Both the position numbers and the translations under genes were made by a program. 64,000 nt of DNA. It comes from Acidimicrobiales bacterium. Lineage in GTDB: Bacteria; Actinomycetota; Acidimicrobiia; Acidimicrobiales; MedAcidi-G1. The stretch covers positions 1 through 64,000 of the forward strand of contig JAKURY010000013.1 in assembly GCA_022452145.1 (NCBI GenBank), in the 5' to 3' direction. This document shows positions 31,662 through 39,668 of this stretch, piece by piece. Numbering within the stretch: the first letter of the stretch is position 1; every line of letters starts with the position of its first letter. The notes beneath the pieces were generated by a model. The model was not told the DNA's origin and made no database searches. It saw nothing but the letters and a program-made list of their open reading frames with translations.

Positions 31662-32366
31662 ATGGAAGCCCTCTTCGCCCTCCAGGACGAGGACGTCCTC
31701 CGAGGACAGTTGGAATATCGGAGGGCCAGGCTTCCGGAGGGAGACGCTCTGGTGGCGGTCCGGGCTGCGCGGACCGCCACGACCGCCGAGGTCGAGGGCC
31801 TCCAGGTCCAACGCCTGGACCGGGCCCGCCGACAGCACCGCCTCGAGGGCGACGTGGCGGCCATAGAGGTCCGCCTGGGCGAGCTCGACCAGAGGCTCTA
31901 CGGCAGCGCCATCACGTCGCCCAAGGAGGCGACCGCGCTCCAGAACGAGATAGAAGGCCTCCGCCGTCGCCGGGATGACCTGGAGGGCGAGGTCCTTGAG
32001 ATCATGGAGGCCCTCGAGCCCGTCGAGTCCCGTCTAGACGAGCTGGCCGCCGCAGGGCTTGCCGGCGACGCCGAGATCGAAGGCGCCCGTGCCGCCTTCG
32101 CCGATGCCGAGGCCCTCATAGACGGCGAGCTGGCCGAGTCGGCGACCCGTCGGGAGGCAGCCGTCGGGTCGCTCCCCGCCGAGGTGCTCGCCCGCTACGA
32201 GCGCAACCTGCCATCTTTCGGGTCGAGCACCGTGGTCCGATTCTCGGGAGCTGACTGCAGCGGGTGTCCGTACTCCATGCCGGCCGTCGAGGCCGACCGG
32301 GTGAAGGGACTGGCCACCGGGACGCTGGCGGACTGCAGCGAGTGCGGTCGGCTCGTGGTCCGCTGA
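31662..32366 (+). CDS. Coiled-coil protein with C4 zinc ribbon
   Basis: A 234-residue protein: about 170 residues of almost uninterrupted helix rich in Arg, Glu, Leu and Ala with heptad character (long antiparallel coiled coil), then a zinc ribbon with CSGCPYSMPA and CSECGRLV knuckles. This is the layout of the family that includes Chlamydia CT398 and Helicobacter HP0958 (FlgZ), adaptor proteins reported to bind sigma-54 or flagellar mRNA. Actinobacterial members are widespread but uncharacterised. ATG 31662 is preferred over 31653 because of the promoter position. Followed closely by a membrane-protein gene and a phosphatase gene on the same strand. Confidence 0.82.
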   Translation: MEALFALQDEDVLRGQLEYRRARLPEGDALVAVRAARTATTAEVEGLQVQRLDRARRQHRLEGDVAAIEVRLGELDQRLYGSAITSPKEATALQNEIEGLRRRRDDLEGEVLEIMEALEPVESRLDELAAAGLAGDAEIEGARAAFADAEALIDGELAESATRREAAVGSLPAEVLARYERNLPSFGSSTVVRFSGADCSGCPYSMPAVEADRVKGLATGTLADCSECGRLVVR

Positions 32367-32382
32367 TCCGGACCGACATCAC

Positions 32383-32868
32383 ATGCTGGTCTGGTTCGCC
32401 GTAGCGGCGCTCGTGGGGGTCGCCCTGGTGTTCGACAGCCCGTCGATGGACCACCGGTTCGTCGTCCTCGGAGCCGTCCTGCCGGTGGCGGAGGGCCTTG
32501 TCGGTGGCCCCTGGATCCTGCACACCCCGATCCTCGGCGTGGCCCTCCTGGCTGCCGTCATGCTCGGGGCCCGCGGTCGTCGCCTGACGCAGCGCCGCTG
32601 GTTGGGTGTGCCGATCGGGATGCTGGCCCACCTGGTCCTGGACGCCACATGGGCCGATACGGGGATCTTCTGGTGGCCGTTCGCCGGGGTCGACAGCCTC
32701 GGCTCCCCGCCGGTCCCGGAGTTAGGCCGTGGCTGGGGAGGCGTCATTCTGGAGTTGCTGGGCTTGCTGCTTGGAGCCTGGGCCTGGCGCCGCTTCGGCC
32801 TGGCCGATCCCGTCCGCCGGACCGAGTTTGTCCGGCTGGGGCGCCTGGAAGCAGTCCGGGGTCGCTGA
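32383..32868 (+). CDS. Small membrane protein (DUF457/YdjM-like look)
   Basis: A 161-residue protein with about four hydrophobic helices. The GMLAHLVLDATWADTGIFWWPFAG segment resembles the His/Asp-containing motif (GxxxHxxLD...WP) of YdjM/LexA-binding-type inner-membrane putative metal-dependent hydrolases, but the match is partial and I do not assign an activity. Its TGA overlaps the ATG of the phosphatase gene (TGATG), so the pair is translationally linked. The start ATG 32383 is 16 nt after the zinc-ribbon stop. Confidence 0.7.
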   Translation: MLVWFAVAALVGVALVFDSPSMDHRFVVLGAVLPVAEGLVGGPWILHTPILGVALLAAVMLGARGRRLTQRRWLGVPIGMLAHLVLDATWADTGIFWWPFAGVDSLGSPPVPELGRGWGGVILELLGLLLGAWAWRRFGLADPVRRTEFVRLGRLEAVRGR

Positions 32869-33434
32869 TGCTGTTCGTCGTACGGCACGGTCGGACTGCG
32901 GCCAACGCATCGGGGCTGCTCCTAGGGCACCTCGATCCCGACCTGGATGAGCTCGGCGTCAGGCAGGCGGCGGCCACAGCAGCGACCCTCGGTCCGGTTG
33001 ACCGGGTGGTGTCCAGCCCGCTGCTCCGGACCCGGCGGACCGCCGAGGAGTTCGGAATGGACGTGGAGGTGGACGATCGGTGGATCGAGATGGACTACGG
33101 CGAGTTCGACGGCCGGCCGGTGGCCGACATCCCTGCCGCGACGTGGAGGGAATGGCGCCGTGACCTGGACTGGGCCCCACCAGGCGGGGAGTCGCATCGG
33201 GAGCTCGGCCGCCGGGTCCGCTCCGCCCTCGAGGACCTCTTCGAGGCCTCCCGGACGTCCGATGTAGTAGTGGTAACCCACGTATCGCCGGTGAAGGCGG
33301 CCCTGGCCTGGACCCTGGGCGTCACCGACGAGGTGGCGTGGAGGACCTTCGTGGCCCCCGCCTCGGTGATGACCGTCGGCGCCGGTCCGTCCCTACGCGG
33401 CTTCAACGACGTGGCCCACCTGTCGGAGGTCTGA
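32868..33434 (+). CDS. Histidine phosphatase family protein (phosphoglycerate mutase-like)
   Basis: A 188-residue phosphatase of the branch-1 histidine phosphatase family. The catalytic RHGRT motif is at residues 6-10 (LFVVRHGRTAANASG); a second Arg is in VVSSPLLRTRRTAEEF, the acid in WIEMDYGEFDG, and the second active-site His in VVVTHVSPVKAAL. Substrates in this family range from sugar phosphates to alpha-ribazole phosphate, so a specific role is not assigned. Its start shares bases with the preceding stop codon; it is convergent with the next gene. Confidence 0.88.
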   Translation: MLFVVRHGRTAANASGLLLGHLDPDLDELGVRQAAATAATLGPVDRVVSSPLLRTRRTAEEFGMDVEVDDRWIEMDYGEFDGRPVADIPAATWREWRRDLDWAPPGGESHRELGRRVRSALEDLFEASRTSDVVVVTHVSPVKAALAWTLGVTDEVAWRTFVAPASVMTVGAGPSLRGFNDVAHLSEV

Positions 33435-33445
33435 AGGCCGGACGG

Positions 33446-34537
33446 TCAGGGCATCAGGGACGCTGCGTCGAGGTCCCTGATGGCGGCCACGACGCGGTCC
33501 AGCATGAGACCCACCAACTGGACGGCCCGGTCGTTCACAAGCTCAACGCTGCCTCCCGCCTGGATCGGATAGCAGAGGCAGAACAGGACCGTCCGTCGGT
33601 AGTCCTCGACGAGTTCGTCGGCCGGGTAGTCGATGCCGGCCTCGGCCAGGGTCGCCCGGTAGACCTCCAGCAGGCGTTCCTCGTGCGACCGTCGGTCCTC
33701 GACGGTGAGGCTCTGGCTGATGAAGTAGCCGAGGTCGTAGGCGCCGACCGTCTTGACGCAGATCTGCCAGTCGATGGCGATCACCTCCGGGCCGTCGTGG
33801 TGTCGACGGAAGAAGAGATTGTCCAGCCGGTAGTCGCCGTGGGCCAGCGTGGTCGCCTTGTCCGGGAAGTACATCATCTCCTCGACGACGGTCGGGAACC
33901 TCTCGCCGATGGCCCTGATGTCGTCGTCCACACGGTCGCCGAAGCCGGCCAGGAACGGCTCCCAGGCGGTCGACACCCCGTGCTGCACGCCCTGGGGCAT
34001 GGGTGGGTCCCAGCCGAACGGAAGCCAGGAGAGCTCGGCGTCGAAGGTGGGTGACTCCCAGAACTCCGTGTGGTGGCGGGCCAGGGCACGCACCGCCGCC
34101 TCGGCCAGGTCGGGAGGGCAGCCGTCCAGCTGGTTGTGTACCTCGGCCTCCCCCAGGTCCTCGAGGAGGAGCACGAAGTCATCGCTCTCGGGGTCGTGGG
34201 CCGAGGCGAGGCAACGCGGGGTCGTCAGCGGGCTGCGGTCGGCGGCGGTGCGGTAGAAGGCGACCTCCTTGCCGTAGAACTGGAAGGTGCGGGCCACGAA
34301 CCGGGTCATCTCGTGGTCGACCGGCGTCTTGAGCACGACCGTCGCCGGGCCCGATCCACCGTCGTAGGTGGGCGTCAGGCGATGGAGCAGGCCCATGAGT
34401 CCGATTCCCTGACCGATCGGCTCAGCCCCGAAGCCGGTCACCGTGCCGCCGTCGAGTGCCCCGCTGCCCCGGAGGGCGTCGGTCAGCCAGGCCGGTGTGA
34501 CCTCTTCGACGGTCGTCGGTATTCCGTGCTCCGGCAT
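33446..34537 (-). CDS. Aminoglycoside-phosphotransferase-like (APH) kinase family protein
   Basis: A 363-residue protein with a protein-kinase-like small-molecule phosphotransferase fold. ATP-lobe features: VVLKTP with the likely Lys and FYGKEVAFYRTAA; hinge LLLEDLGEAEVHNQ; catalytic loop LAHGDYRLDNLFF (HGD and Asn) and metal-binding Asp in VIAIDWQICVKT. The C-terminal part resembles ecdysteroid-kinase-like/DUF1679-type members, often found beside acyl-CoA metabolism genes in Actinobacteria. The real substrate is unknown; resistance to aminoglycosides should not be assumed. Confidence 0.82.
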   Translation of the reverse strand: MPEHGIPTTVEEVTPAWLTDALRGSGALDGGTVTGFGAEPIGQGIGLMGLLHRLTPTYDGGSGPATVVLKTPVDHEMTRFVARTFQFYGKEVAFYRTAADRSPLTTPRCLASAHDPESDDFVLLLEDLGEAEVHNQLDGCPPDLAEAAVRALARHHTEFWESPTFDAELSWLPFGWDPPMPQGVQHGVSTAWEPFLAGFGDRVDDDIRAIGERFPTVVEEMMYFPDKATTLAHGDYRLDNLFFRRHHDGPEVIAIDWQICVKTVGAYDLGYFISQSLTVEDRRSHEERLLEVYRATLAEAGIDYPADELVEDYRRTVLFCLCYPIQAGGSVELVNDRAVQLVGLMLDRVVAAIRDLDAASLMP

Positions 34538-34695
34538 CTGGGACCCCCGATCTCCGACGGTGCATCCCGTCGATCTGCCACCCGGCCACGGACGGTAGCA
34601 GTCGCCCCGGGCGGGTTCAGCGGACGGCGGCGGACCCGGTCCGGATGTGGGCAGCAGGGTTGTCCGGAGCCCGGGCGGAGCCGACGGAAGGCCGC

Positions 34696-35391
34696 TCAGT
34701 CGTGGTCGTCGAGGCCGCCCGACGAGGGCGGGTCGAAGCCTTCCGGCCAGAGCGTCGTGTCGTCGTGCCGGATGCCGTCCAGGACGACGCCGTCGAGCTG
34801 GGCACCGGTGAGGTCGGCGCCGACCAGGTCGGTGAGGCTCAGGTCGGCCTCGATCAGCGAGGTGCCCCGGAGGATGGCGCCCGACAGGTTCGCCGCCCTG
34901 ATGGTGGCCCCGTTCAGGACCGCACTACGAAAGTCGGCACCTCCGGCGAACGCCCCGGTCAGGTCGGCGTCGCGCATGCAGGTCCGGGTCAGGGAGGCTC
35001 CTGCGAGGGTCGAGGCACCCAGTAGGGCGCCGGTGAGGTCCGCGGCGATGAGCCAGGCGCCGCCCAGGTCTGTGCTCCGGAGGTCCGTGCCGGTGAGGCG
35101 GGCACTGCCCAGCCAGGCGCGGCTGAGCATGGCGCCACCCATCCGCGCATCGCTCAAGTCGGCGCTCCAGAGGTTTGCGTGGTGGAGGTCCGCGTCGGCG
35201 AACACGGTGCCCTGGCAGATGGCGTGTCGGAGGTCGGCACCGACGAGGCGGGCGTCGGACAGGTCGGATCCGCTCAGCACGGCGCCCCCCAGCCAGGACC
35301 CGCTGAGGTCCACCGACCTCAGGTCGGTGTCGGTCAGGTCGGCGCCCGCCAGGTCGGCTCCGATCCCGAGCTCGTATCCGCGGACCTCCAT
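34696..35391 (-). CDS. Pentapeptide-repeat protein
   Basis: A 231-residue protein built almost entirely from A(D/N)LxG-type pentapeptide repeats (for example GADLAGADLTDTDLRSVDLS, then DADLTGAFAGGADF), which fold into a right-handed quadrilateral beta-helix. About 35-40 repeats run from residue 8 to 215, followed by a short Asp/Pro-rich tail. Some members mimic DNA and protect DNA gyrase; most have unknown roles. ATG 35391 lies 7 nt after TAGCCT, indicating a leaderless mRNA. Divergent from the EamA gene. Confidence 0.88.
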   Translation of the reverse strand: MEVRGYELGIGADLAGADLTDTDLRSVDLSGSWLGGAVLSGSDLSDARLVGADLRHAICQGTVFADADLHHANLWSADLSDARMGGAMLSRAWLGSARLTGTDLRSTDLGGAWLIAADLTGALLGASTLAGASLTRTCMRDADLTGAFAGGADFRSAVLNGATIRAANLSGAILRGTSLIEADLSLTDLVGADLTGAQLDGVVLDGIRHDDTTLWPEGFDPPSSGGLDDHD

Positions 35392-35398
35392 CGGACCG

Positions 35399-35404
35399 AG
35401 GCTA
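35399..35404 (-). promoter_or_regulatory. Predicted -10 box TAGCCT of the pentapeptide gene
   Basis: TAGCCT-N7-ATG on the minus strand (start 35391); leaderless start likely. Confidence 0.5.
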
Positions 35405-35468
35405 GGGCAGTAAGCCCGTCGGCGTGTCCGGGCGCCGGCCCGGGGTGGGCCCCGTGCCGGTGATCGGG

Positions 35469-35474
35469 CAGCAT
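35469..35474 (+). promoter_or_regulatory. Possible -10 box CAGCAT of the EamA gene
   Basis: CAGCAT-N6-GTG (start 35481). The first base deviates from TANNNT, but spacing is the same; mtrA has an equivalent CAGCAT. Confidence 0.3.
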
Positions 35475-35480
35475 TCCCCT

Positions 35481-36338
35481 GTGACCGTCCTACTGGCTGC
35501 CGCGTCGGCGGTCTTCTTCGGTGTCGGCGACCTCCTGGGGGGCATTGCCATCCGCCGCTCGGGCCGTCCCGGGGCGGCCATCGCGGTGGCCATGACGGCC
35601 ACCGCTGTCGGAGCGGTGGTCGTCGGGCTGGTACTGGTGGTGCGGCCACCGGAGGCGGTGGGCGTGGCCGACGTGGTGTGGCCGGTGATGGCCGGCCTGT
35701 TGATGGCCGCCACCCGGCCGTTGCTCTACCTCGGCATGGCCCGTGGCCCGATCGCCGTCTTTGCTCCCGGCTACGGCCTGACCATGATCGCCGTGCCGGT
35801 ACTCGTGGGTCCGTTTATCGGCCAGCGCCTGACCGGTGTCGAGGTGCTCGGGGTGGTGCTGGCCGTCCCGGCCGTTGTGCTGTTGTCCGGCGAAGGTGGC
35901 CTGCCCCGGATCCGCGACGTCGTCCGGAGCCGGGTGTTGGGCTTGGCCTTGGTGGTGGGGTGCAGCATCGGCGTGGCCGGGATCCTCCTCACCCAGGCCG
36001 ATCCGGCGGCCGGCGAGGTACCGGCCCTGCTGGTCCTGTTGACGGGTCTGGTGCTGCTGCCTGCCTTCGCCCGGGCCCGGTCGGAATCGGTGTGGCCGGA
36101 TCCTGTGGTCCGACGGTTCGGGCTGGTGCTCGGCTGCACCAGTGGCACGGCTATCGTGCTCAGCACGGCGGCCTACCTTCGGGGATCGGCGGCCGTGGTG
36201 ACGGCCCTGATCGCCCTCAGCCCGGGGGTGAGCGTCGGCATCGCCTGGCGGTTCCTCGGCGAGCGGGTGGCGCCACTCCAGGCGCTGGGAGGTGCCTTCG
36301 GCGTGGCGTCCGTGGTGGCCTTCACCCTGGGGGTCTGA
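35481..36338 (+). CDS. EamA/DMT-family membrane transporter, second copy
   Basis: A 285-residue membrane protein with about ten transmembrane helices in two EamA halves. The first helix contains AVFFGVGDLLGGIAIRRSG; TRPLLYLGMARGPIAVFAPGYGL and SAAVVTALIALSPGVSVGIAWRFLGERV are the matched end-of-half segments typical of the family, the latter with the conserved GER near the last helix. Substrate unknown. GTG 35481 follows CAGCAT by 6 nt. Its 3' end faces the rnpB 3' end at 22 bp. Confidence 0.85.
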   Translation: MTVLLAAASAVFFGVGDLLGGIAIRRSGRPGAAIAVAMTATAVGAVVVGLVLVVRPPEAVGVADVVWPVMAGLLMAATRPLLYLGMARGPIAVFAPGYGLTMIAVPVLVGPFIGQRLTGVEVLGVVLAVPAVVLLSGEGGLPRIRDVVRSRVLGLALVVGCSIGVAGILLTQADPAAGEVPALLVLLTGLVLLPAFARARSESVWPDPVVRRFGLVLGCTSGTAIVLSTAAYLRGSAAVVTALIALSPGVSVGIAWRFLGERVAPLQALGGAFGVASVVAFTLGV

Positions 36339-36360
36339 CCGACCGGAGGCCGGGGGTGAC

Positions 36361-36723
<363 letters not shown>

Positions 36724-36792
36724 GTCGGCTCCAGTCTGGCAGCAGAATTTCCCTTGCGTCGCAAGCATGGGCGCACTAGCAACGCTCCGGAC

Positions 36793-37092
36793 ATGGAAAC
36801 ACTCGTCGAGGCCCCGATTCCGGTGGCCGTTCGGCCGATTACCTCGGCCGACCACCGGATTGTCGAAGGCTGGTACCTGCGCGGGGCCTGCCGCGGGCTG
36901 GACTCCTCGATCTTCTATCCGGATCCGGCCGAAGAGGCCGTCGTGGCGCGCGCCCTGGCCGTCTGCGACCGATGCGAGGTGCGTAGCGACTGCCTCGACT
37001 ACGCCCTGTTCCGGCGGGAACCGACCGGCATCTGGGGAGGGACCACCGAACGCGATCGCCGTCGGATCCTCCGTCGCCGCCGGACGGCCTGA
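36793..37092 (+). CDS. WhiB-family Fe-S transcriptional regulator
   Basis: A 99-residue actinobacterial redox-sensing regulator that binds a [4Fe-4S] cluster and usually partners a sigma factor. Four cysteines at residues 33, 58, 61 and 67 (ACRG...VCDRCEVRSDC) are the cluster ligands, GIWGGTTERDRR (79-90) is the WhiB turn, and the basic C-terminus (RRILRRRR) binds DNA. Which subclass (WhiB1-7) cannot be fixed. ATG 36793 is chosen as the start that places Cys33 normally; the longer frame overlaps rnpB. A TAGCAA lies about 10 nt upstream. trpD starts 17 nt after its stop. Confidence 0.92.
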   Translation: METLVEAPIPVAVRPITSADHRIVEGWYLRGACRGLDSSIFYPDPAEEAVVARALAVCDRCEVRSDCLDYALFRREPTGIWGGTTERDRRRILRRRRTA

Positions 37093-37109
37093 CCTACGGG
37101 GTCGGAGGG

Positions 37110-38138
37110 GTGGCTCTGGATGACTATGGCGGCTGGCCGGGCCTCCTGGAACGCCTCTGCGAAGGTGAGCACCTGTCGGCCGAAGAGACCGAGGCCATCC
37201 TCACCGAGATCCTGAGTGGGGAGGCCGAGCCGGCGCAGATCGCAGGCTTCCTGGTCGGGCTGAAGGTCAAGGGCGAGACCGCTGAGGAGACGACCGGGCT
37301 GGTCAAGGCCATGGTCGCGGCGGCAGAACCCCTGACCCTGCCGGAGGGGACGATCGACATCGTCGGAACGGGCGGGGGTGTGGTGCGTCGTCAGGCGGCG
37401 CTGAACGTCTCGACCATGGCCTGCTTCGTGGCGGCGGGCGCAGGCGCCACCGTCTGCAAGCACGGCAACCGACGGGCGTCGTCGACCTCCGGCGCCTTCG
37501 ACGTGCTGGAGCTCCTGGGTGTGGACATAGAGATCACGCCGGAGCGCCTGGCCGCCCAGGTCGCCGAGCACCGGATCGGCTTCGCCTTCGCCAGGACCTT
37601 CCATCCGGCCATGCGCTTCGCCGGCCCCATCCGTGCAGGCCTGGGGATCCCGACCGTCTTCAACGTGCTGGGTCCGCTCTCGCATCCCGGGCAGCCGAAG
37701 CGTCAGGTCATCGGTGCCGCCGACCCGGGGCTGGCCGACCGCATGCTCAAGGTGTTCCGTGCCAACGGGTCGCTGCACACCTGGCTGGTCACCGGCCACG
37801 ACGCCCTGGACGAGATCGCGCTTACCGGCCCAACGCGGATACTCGAGTTGCGCGAGGGGGTCGACCGGGAGTGGACGCTGGACCCGGTCGAGATCGGAAT
37901 GTCGTTGGCGGACGCCTCGGACCTGGCCGGGGGTGGGCCGGAACGCAATGCCGAGATCGCCCTGGCCATGTTCGCGGGTGACGAGAGGGGGCCGCGTCGC
38001 GACATGGTGGCGCTGAACGCGGGAGCCGGCCTGGTGGTGGCGGGCATCGCCGACGGGATAGCGGACGGCGTGGAGCGGGCGATCGCCGCGCTCGACGACG
38101 GTTCGGCGGCGGCGGCGCTGGACTCCATCAGCACCTGA
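37110..38138 (+). CDS. trpD: Anthranilate phosphoribosyltransferase (TrpD family)
   Basis: Transfers the phosphoribosyl group of PRPP to anthranilate in tryptophan synthesis (342 residues). Helical N-terminal domain with EILSGEAEPAQIAGFLVGLKVKGET, then the PRPP region IVGTGGG, KHGNRRASSTSGAFDVLE, and the anthranilate-pocket block FHPAMRFAGPIRAGLGIPTVFNVLGPL. The glycine loop differs from the usual GTGGDGxNTVNxST: it reads GTGGGVVRRQAALNVST, about three residues longer and without the Asp. It may be an authentic TrpD with a clade-specific loop or a TrpD-like paralogue. GGAGGGG precedes GTG 37110. No other trp gene is adjacent. Confidence 0.87.
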   Translation: MALDDYGGWPGLLERLCEGEHLSAEETEAILTEILSGEAEPAQIAGFLVGLKVKGETAEETTGLVKAMVAAAEPLTLPEGTIDIVGTGGGVVRRQAALNVSTMACFVAAGAGATVCKHGNRRASSTSGAFDVLELLGVDIEITPERLAAQVAEHRIGFAFARTFHPAMRFAGPIRAGLGIPTVFNVLGPLSHPGQPKRQVIGAADPGLADRMLKVFRANGSLHTWLVTGHDALDEIALTGPTRILELREGVDREWTLDPVEIGMSLADASDLAGGGPERNAEIALAMFAGDERGPRRDMVALNAGAGLVVAGIADGIADGVERAIAALDDGSAAAALDSIST

Positions 38139-38173
38139 CCGGCCAGACGGCGGCGGACCGACGACCGGTCACC

Positions 38174-38189
38174 GGCCGGGCGCCCGGCC
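38174..38189. terminator. Bidirectional terminator palindrome
   Basis: GGCCGGGCGCCCGGCC, a perfect 16-bp palindrome, lies between the convergent trpD and hydrolase genes. No U-tract. Confidence 0.45.
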
Positions 38190-38227
38190 TGGTGCGCGAC
38201 CGGGAGCCGGTGCGGGCGGCGGTCGGA

Positions 38228-39631
38228 TCAGCAGTCGGGCAGCCCCACCGCCCGGTCACCGGCCAGGAACCGGGCCACCAGGTGGGCGGCGCAGGGGTCC
38301 GACATCGACGGGACGTGGGTCCACCGGGGGGACTCGACCAAGGTGGCGTTCTCCAGACCGTCTGCCAGTCGTCGGGCCCATGCGAAAGGGGTGATCGGAT
38401 CCAGGTGGCCGGACAGAACCAGGATCGGCACCGTCGATGTGACCGCCCGGTCGACTACCCGCTCTGAGGCCGGTACGTCCCACAGGGCGCACAGGGCGCG
38501 CACCTCGATGCCGGCGCCGGCCACCGCATCCAGGATCGGGTCGCCGGTGGTCATGGCGGACATGGCGTTGAACGGCACCTCGTCAGCGCACTCCGAGGAG
38601 AGTTGGGCTCCTTCGGAGACCGGGTCGCCGACGGATCGGCCCGTTGAGGCGATCTCGGTAAGCCGTGCCACCGCCTCGGCCAGCCGGTCGGAGGCGGCCA
38701 GCGGGATGGCGTCGCGGACCACGGCCGGACCGACAGGGTTGGCGAGGGCGTCGGACACCAGTCGTACGAACCGGACGTCGTCGTAGTGCACCGCCTCGCC
38801 GGATCGGATGGTCACCGCCACCGCCCGGTAGGCCAGGCCGGCCAGCACCTCTCGGAGCGGTTCGAGGAGTCCGTGTGGGCAGGCATCCCAGTCCAGGCAT
38901 CCCGCCTCGAGGACCTCGAGGGCGAGGAGCACGCCGGCCGGCAGGTCGTCGTAGGCGTCCACCTCGGGGGGCAGGGGTGAGTCCAGCACGGCGGAGTCCA
39001 CGGCCCCGCCGTCGATCCGGAGCAGCTCGAGGGCGATCCGGGTGCCGAACGAGACGCCGTGGAGGTGCCATGAGTCCAGCCCCATCGCCTCCCTGAGGGT
39101 GACCATGTCGGCGCCGATCCTCTCCACGGTCGTGGAGTTCCGGTCGACGCCACCGTCGTCCAGGCGCTGCCGGCAGGCGCGGTAGCCGTCGAATCCGTCG
39201 ACCGGCCCGTCGTCCAGTTCGGGGCAGTCGAGCGACGGCGTCGAGGCACCGCCGCCCCGCTGGTCGACCAGGATGACGTCGTGCCCCTCCAGGATCCCGG
39301 AACGGGGGGCCAGCCACCGGTACCGGTCGAGAACGGCGCGCCCGCCGGGCCCACCGTGCAGGTGGAGCACCGGTGCACCGGTCGGGTCGGCCGCATGAAG
39401 CACGACGACCGAGAGGGACGCGTCCTTGAGTTCCAGGCGGTGGCAGGTGACGGTCAGGTCGCTCGGAACCTCTTCGCCCGGACAGTCGGCGTCGACCAGC
39501 CTGTCGTCGCTGCCAACGTCGGGGACGGAGGATCCGTCGGAAACGGTGGATCCGGTGCATGCCATGGAAACAGCTACGAGGATCGCAACGAGCCCGTGGA
39601 TGCGGAGGTGGGTGCGCATCGGGATCCTCAC
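38228..39631 (-). CDS. Exported alpha/beta hydrolase, tripeptidyl aminopeptidase-like (S33/TAP)
   Basis: A 467-residue lipoprotein-type hydrolase. Signal sequence ending in VSMAC, then the hydrolase core: oxyanion HGGPGG, ILVDQRGGGAS, nucleophile elbow GVSFGT, and the late Asp and His in LSGHLDPITPF and PRWTHVPS. The C-terminal TAP-like domain is typical of secreted actinobacterial proline/tripeptidyl aminopeptidases. Six or more cysteines in the mature region probably form disulfides. GTG 39631 is preferred because TACCGT lies 7 nt upstream; ATG 39619 is an alternative. It lies 37 nt downstream of the DnaQ-UvrC gene on the same strand. Confidence 0.88.
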   Translation of the reverse strand: MRIPMRTHLRIHGLVAILVAVSMACTGSTVSDGSSVPDVGSDDRLVDADCPGEEVPSDLTVTCHRLELKDASLSVVVLHAADPTGAPVLHLHGGPGGRAVLDRYRWLAPRSGILEGHDVILVDQRGGGASTPSLDCPELDDGPVDGFDGYRACRQRLDDGGVDRNSTTVERIGADMVTLREAMGLDSWHLHGVSFGTRIALELLRIDGGAVDSAVLDSPLPPEVDAYDDLPAGVLLALEVLEAGCLDWDACPHGLLEPLREVLAGLAYRAVAVTIRSGEAVHYDDVRFVRLVSDALANPVGPAVVRDAIPLAASDRLAEAVARLTEIASTGRSVGDPVSEGAQLSSECADEVPFNAMSAMTTGDPILDAVAGAGIEVRALCALWDVPASERVVDRAVTSTVPILVLSGHLDPITPFAWARRLADGLENATLVESPRWTHVPSMSDPCAAHLVARFLAGDRAVGLPDC

Positions 39632-39638
39632 GCCGTCC

Positions 39639-39644
39639 ACGGTA
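39639..39644 (-). promoter_or_regulatory. Predicted -10 box TACCGT of the hydrolase gene
   Basis: TACCGT-N7-GTG on the minus strand (start 39631); suggests a promoter inside the short gap after the DnaQ-UvrC gene. Confidence 0.45.
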
Positions 39645-39668
39645 CCCACGGACCCTTCCGTGGCTGGA

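Noticed and set aside
33446-34537. Aminoglycoside resistance gene
   Set aside because: Only the general phosphotransferase fold is shared; the C-terminal half resembles ecdysteroid-kinase-like proteins and the context gives no resistance link.
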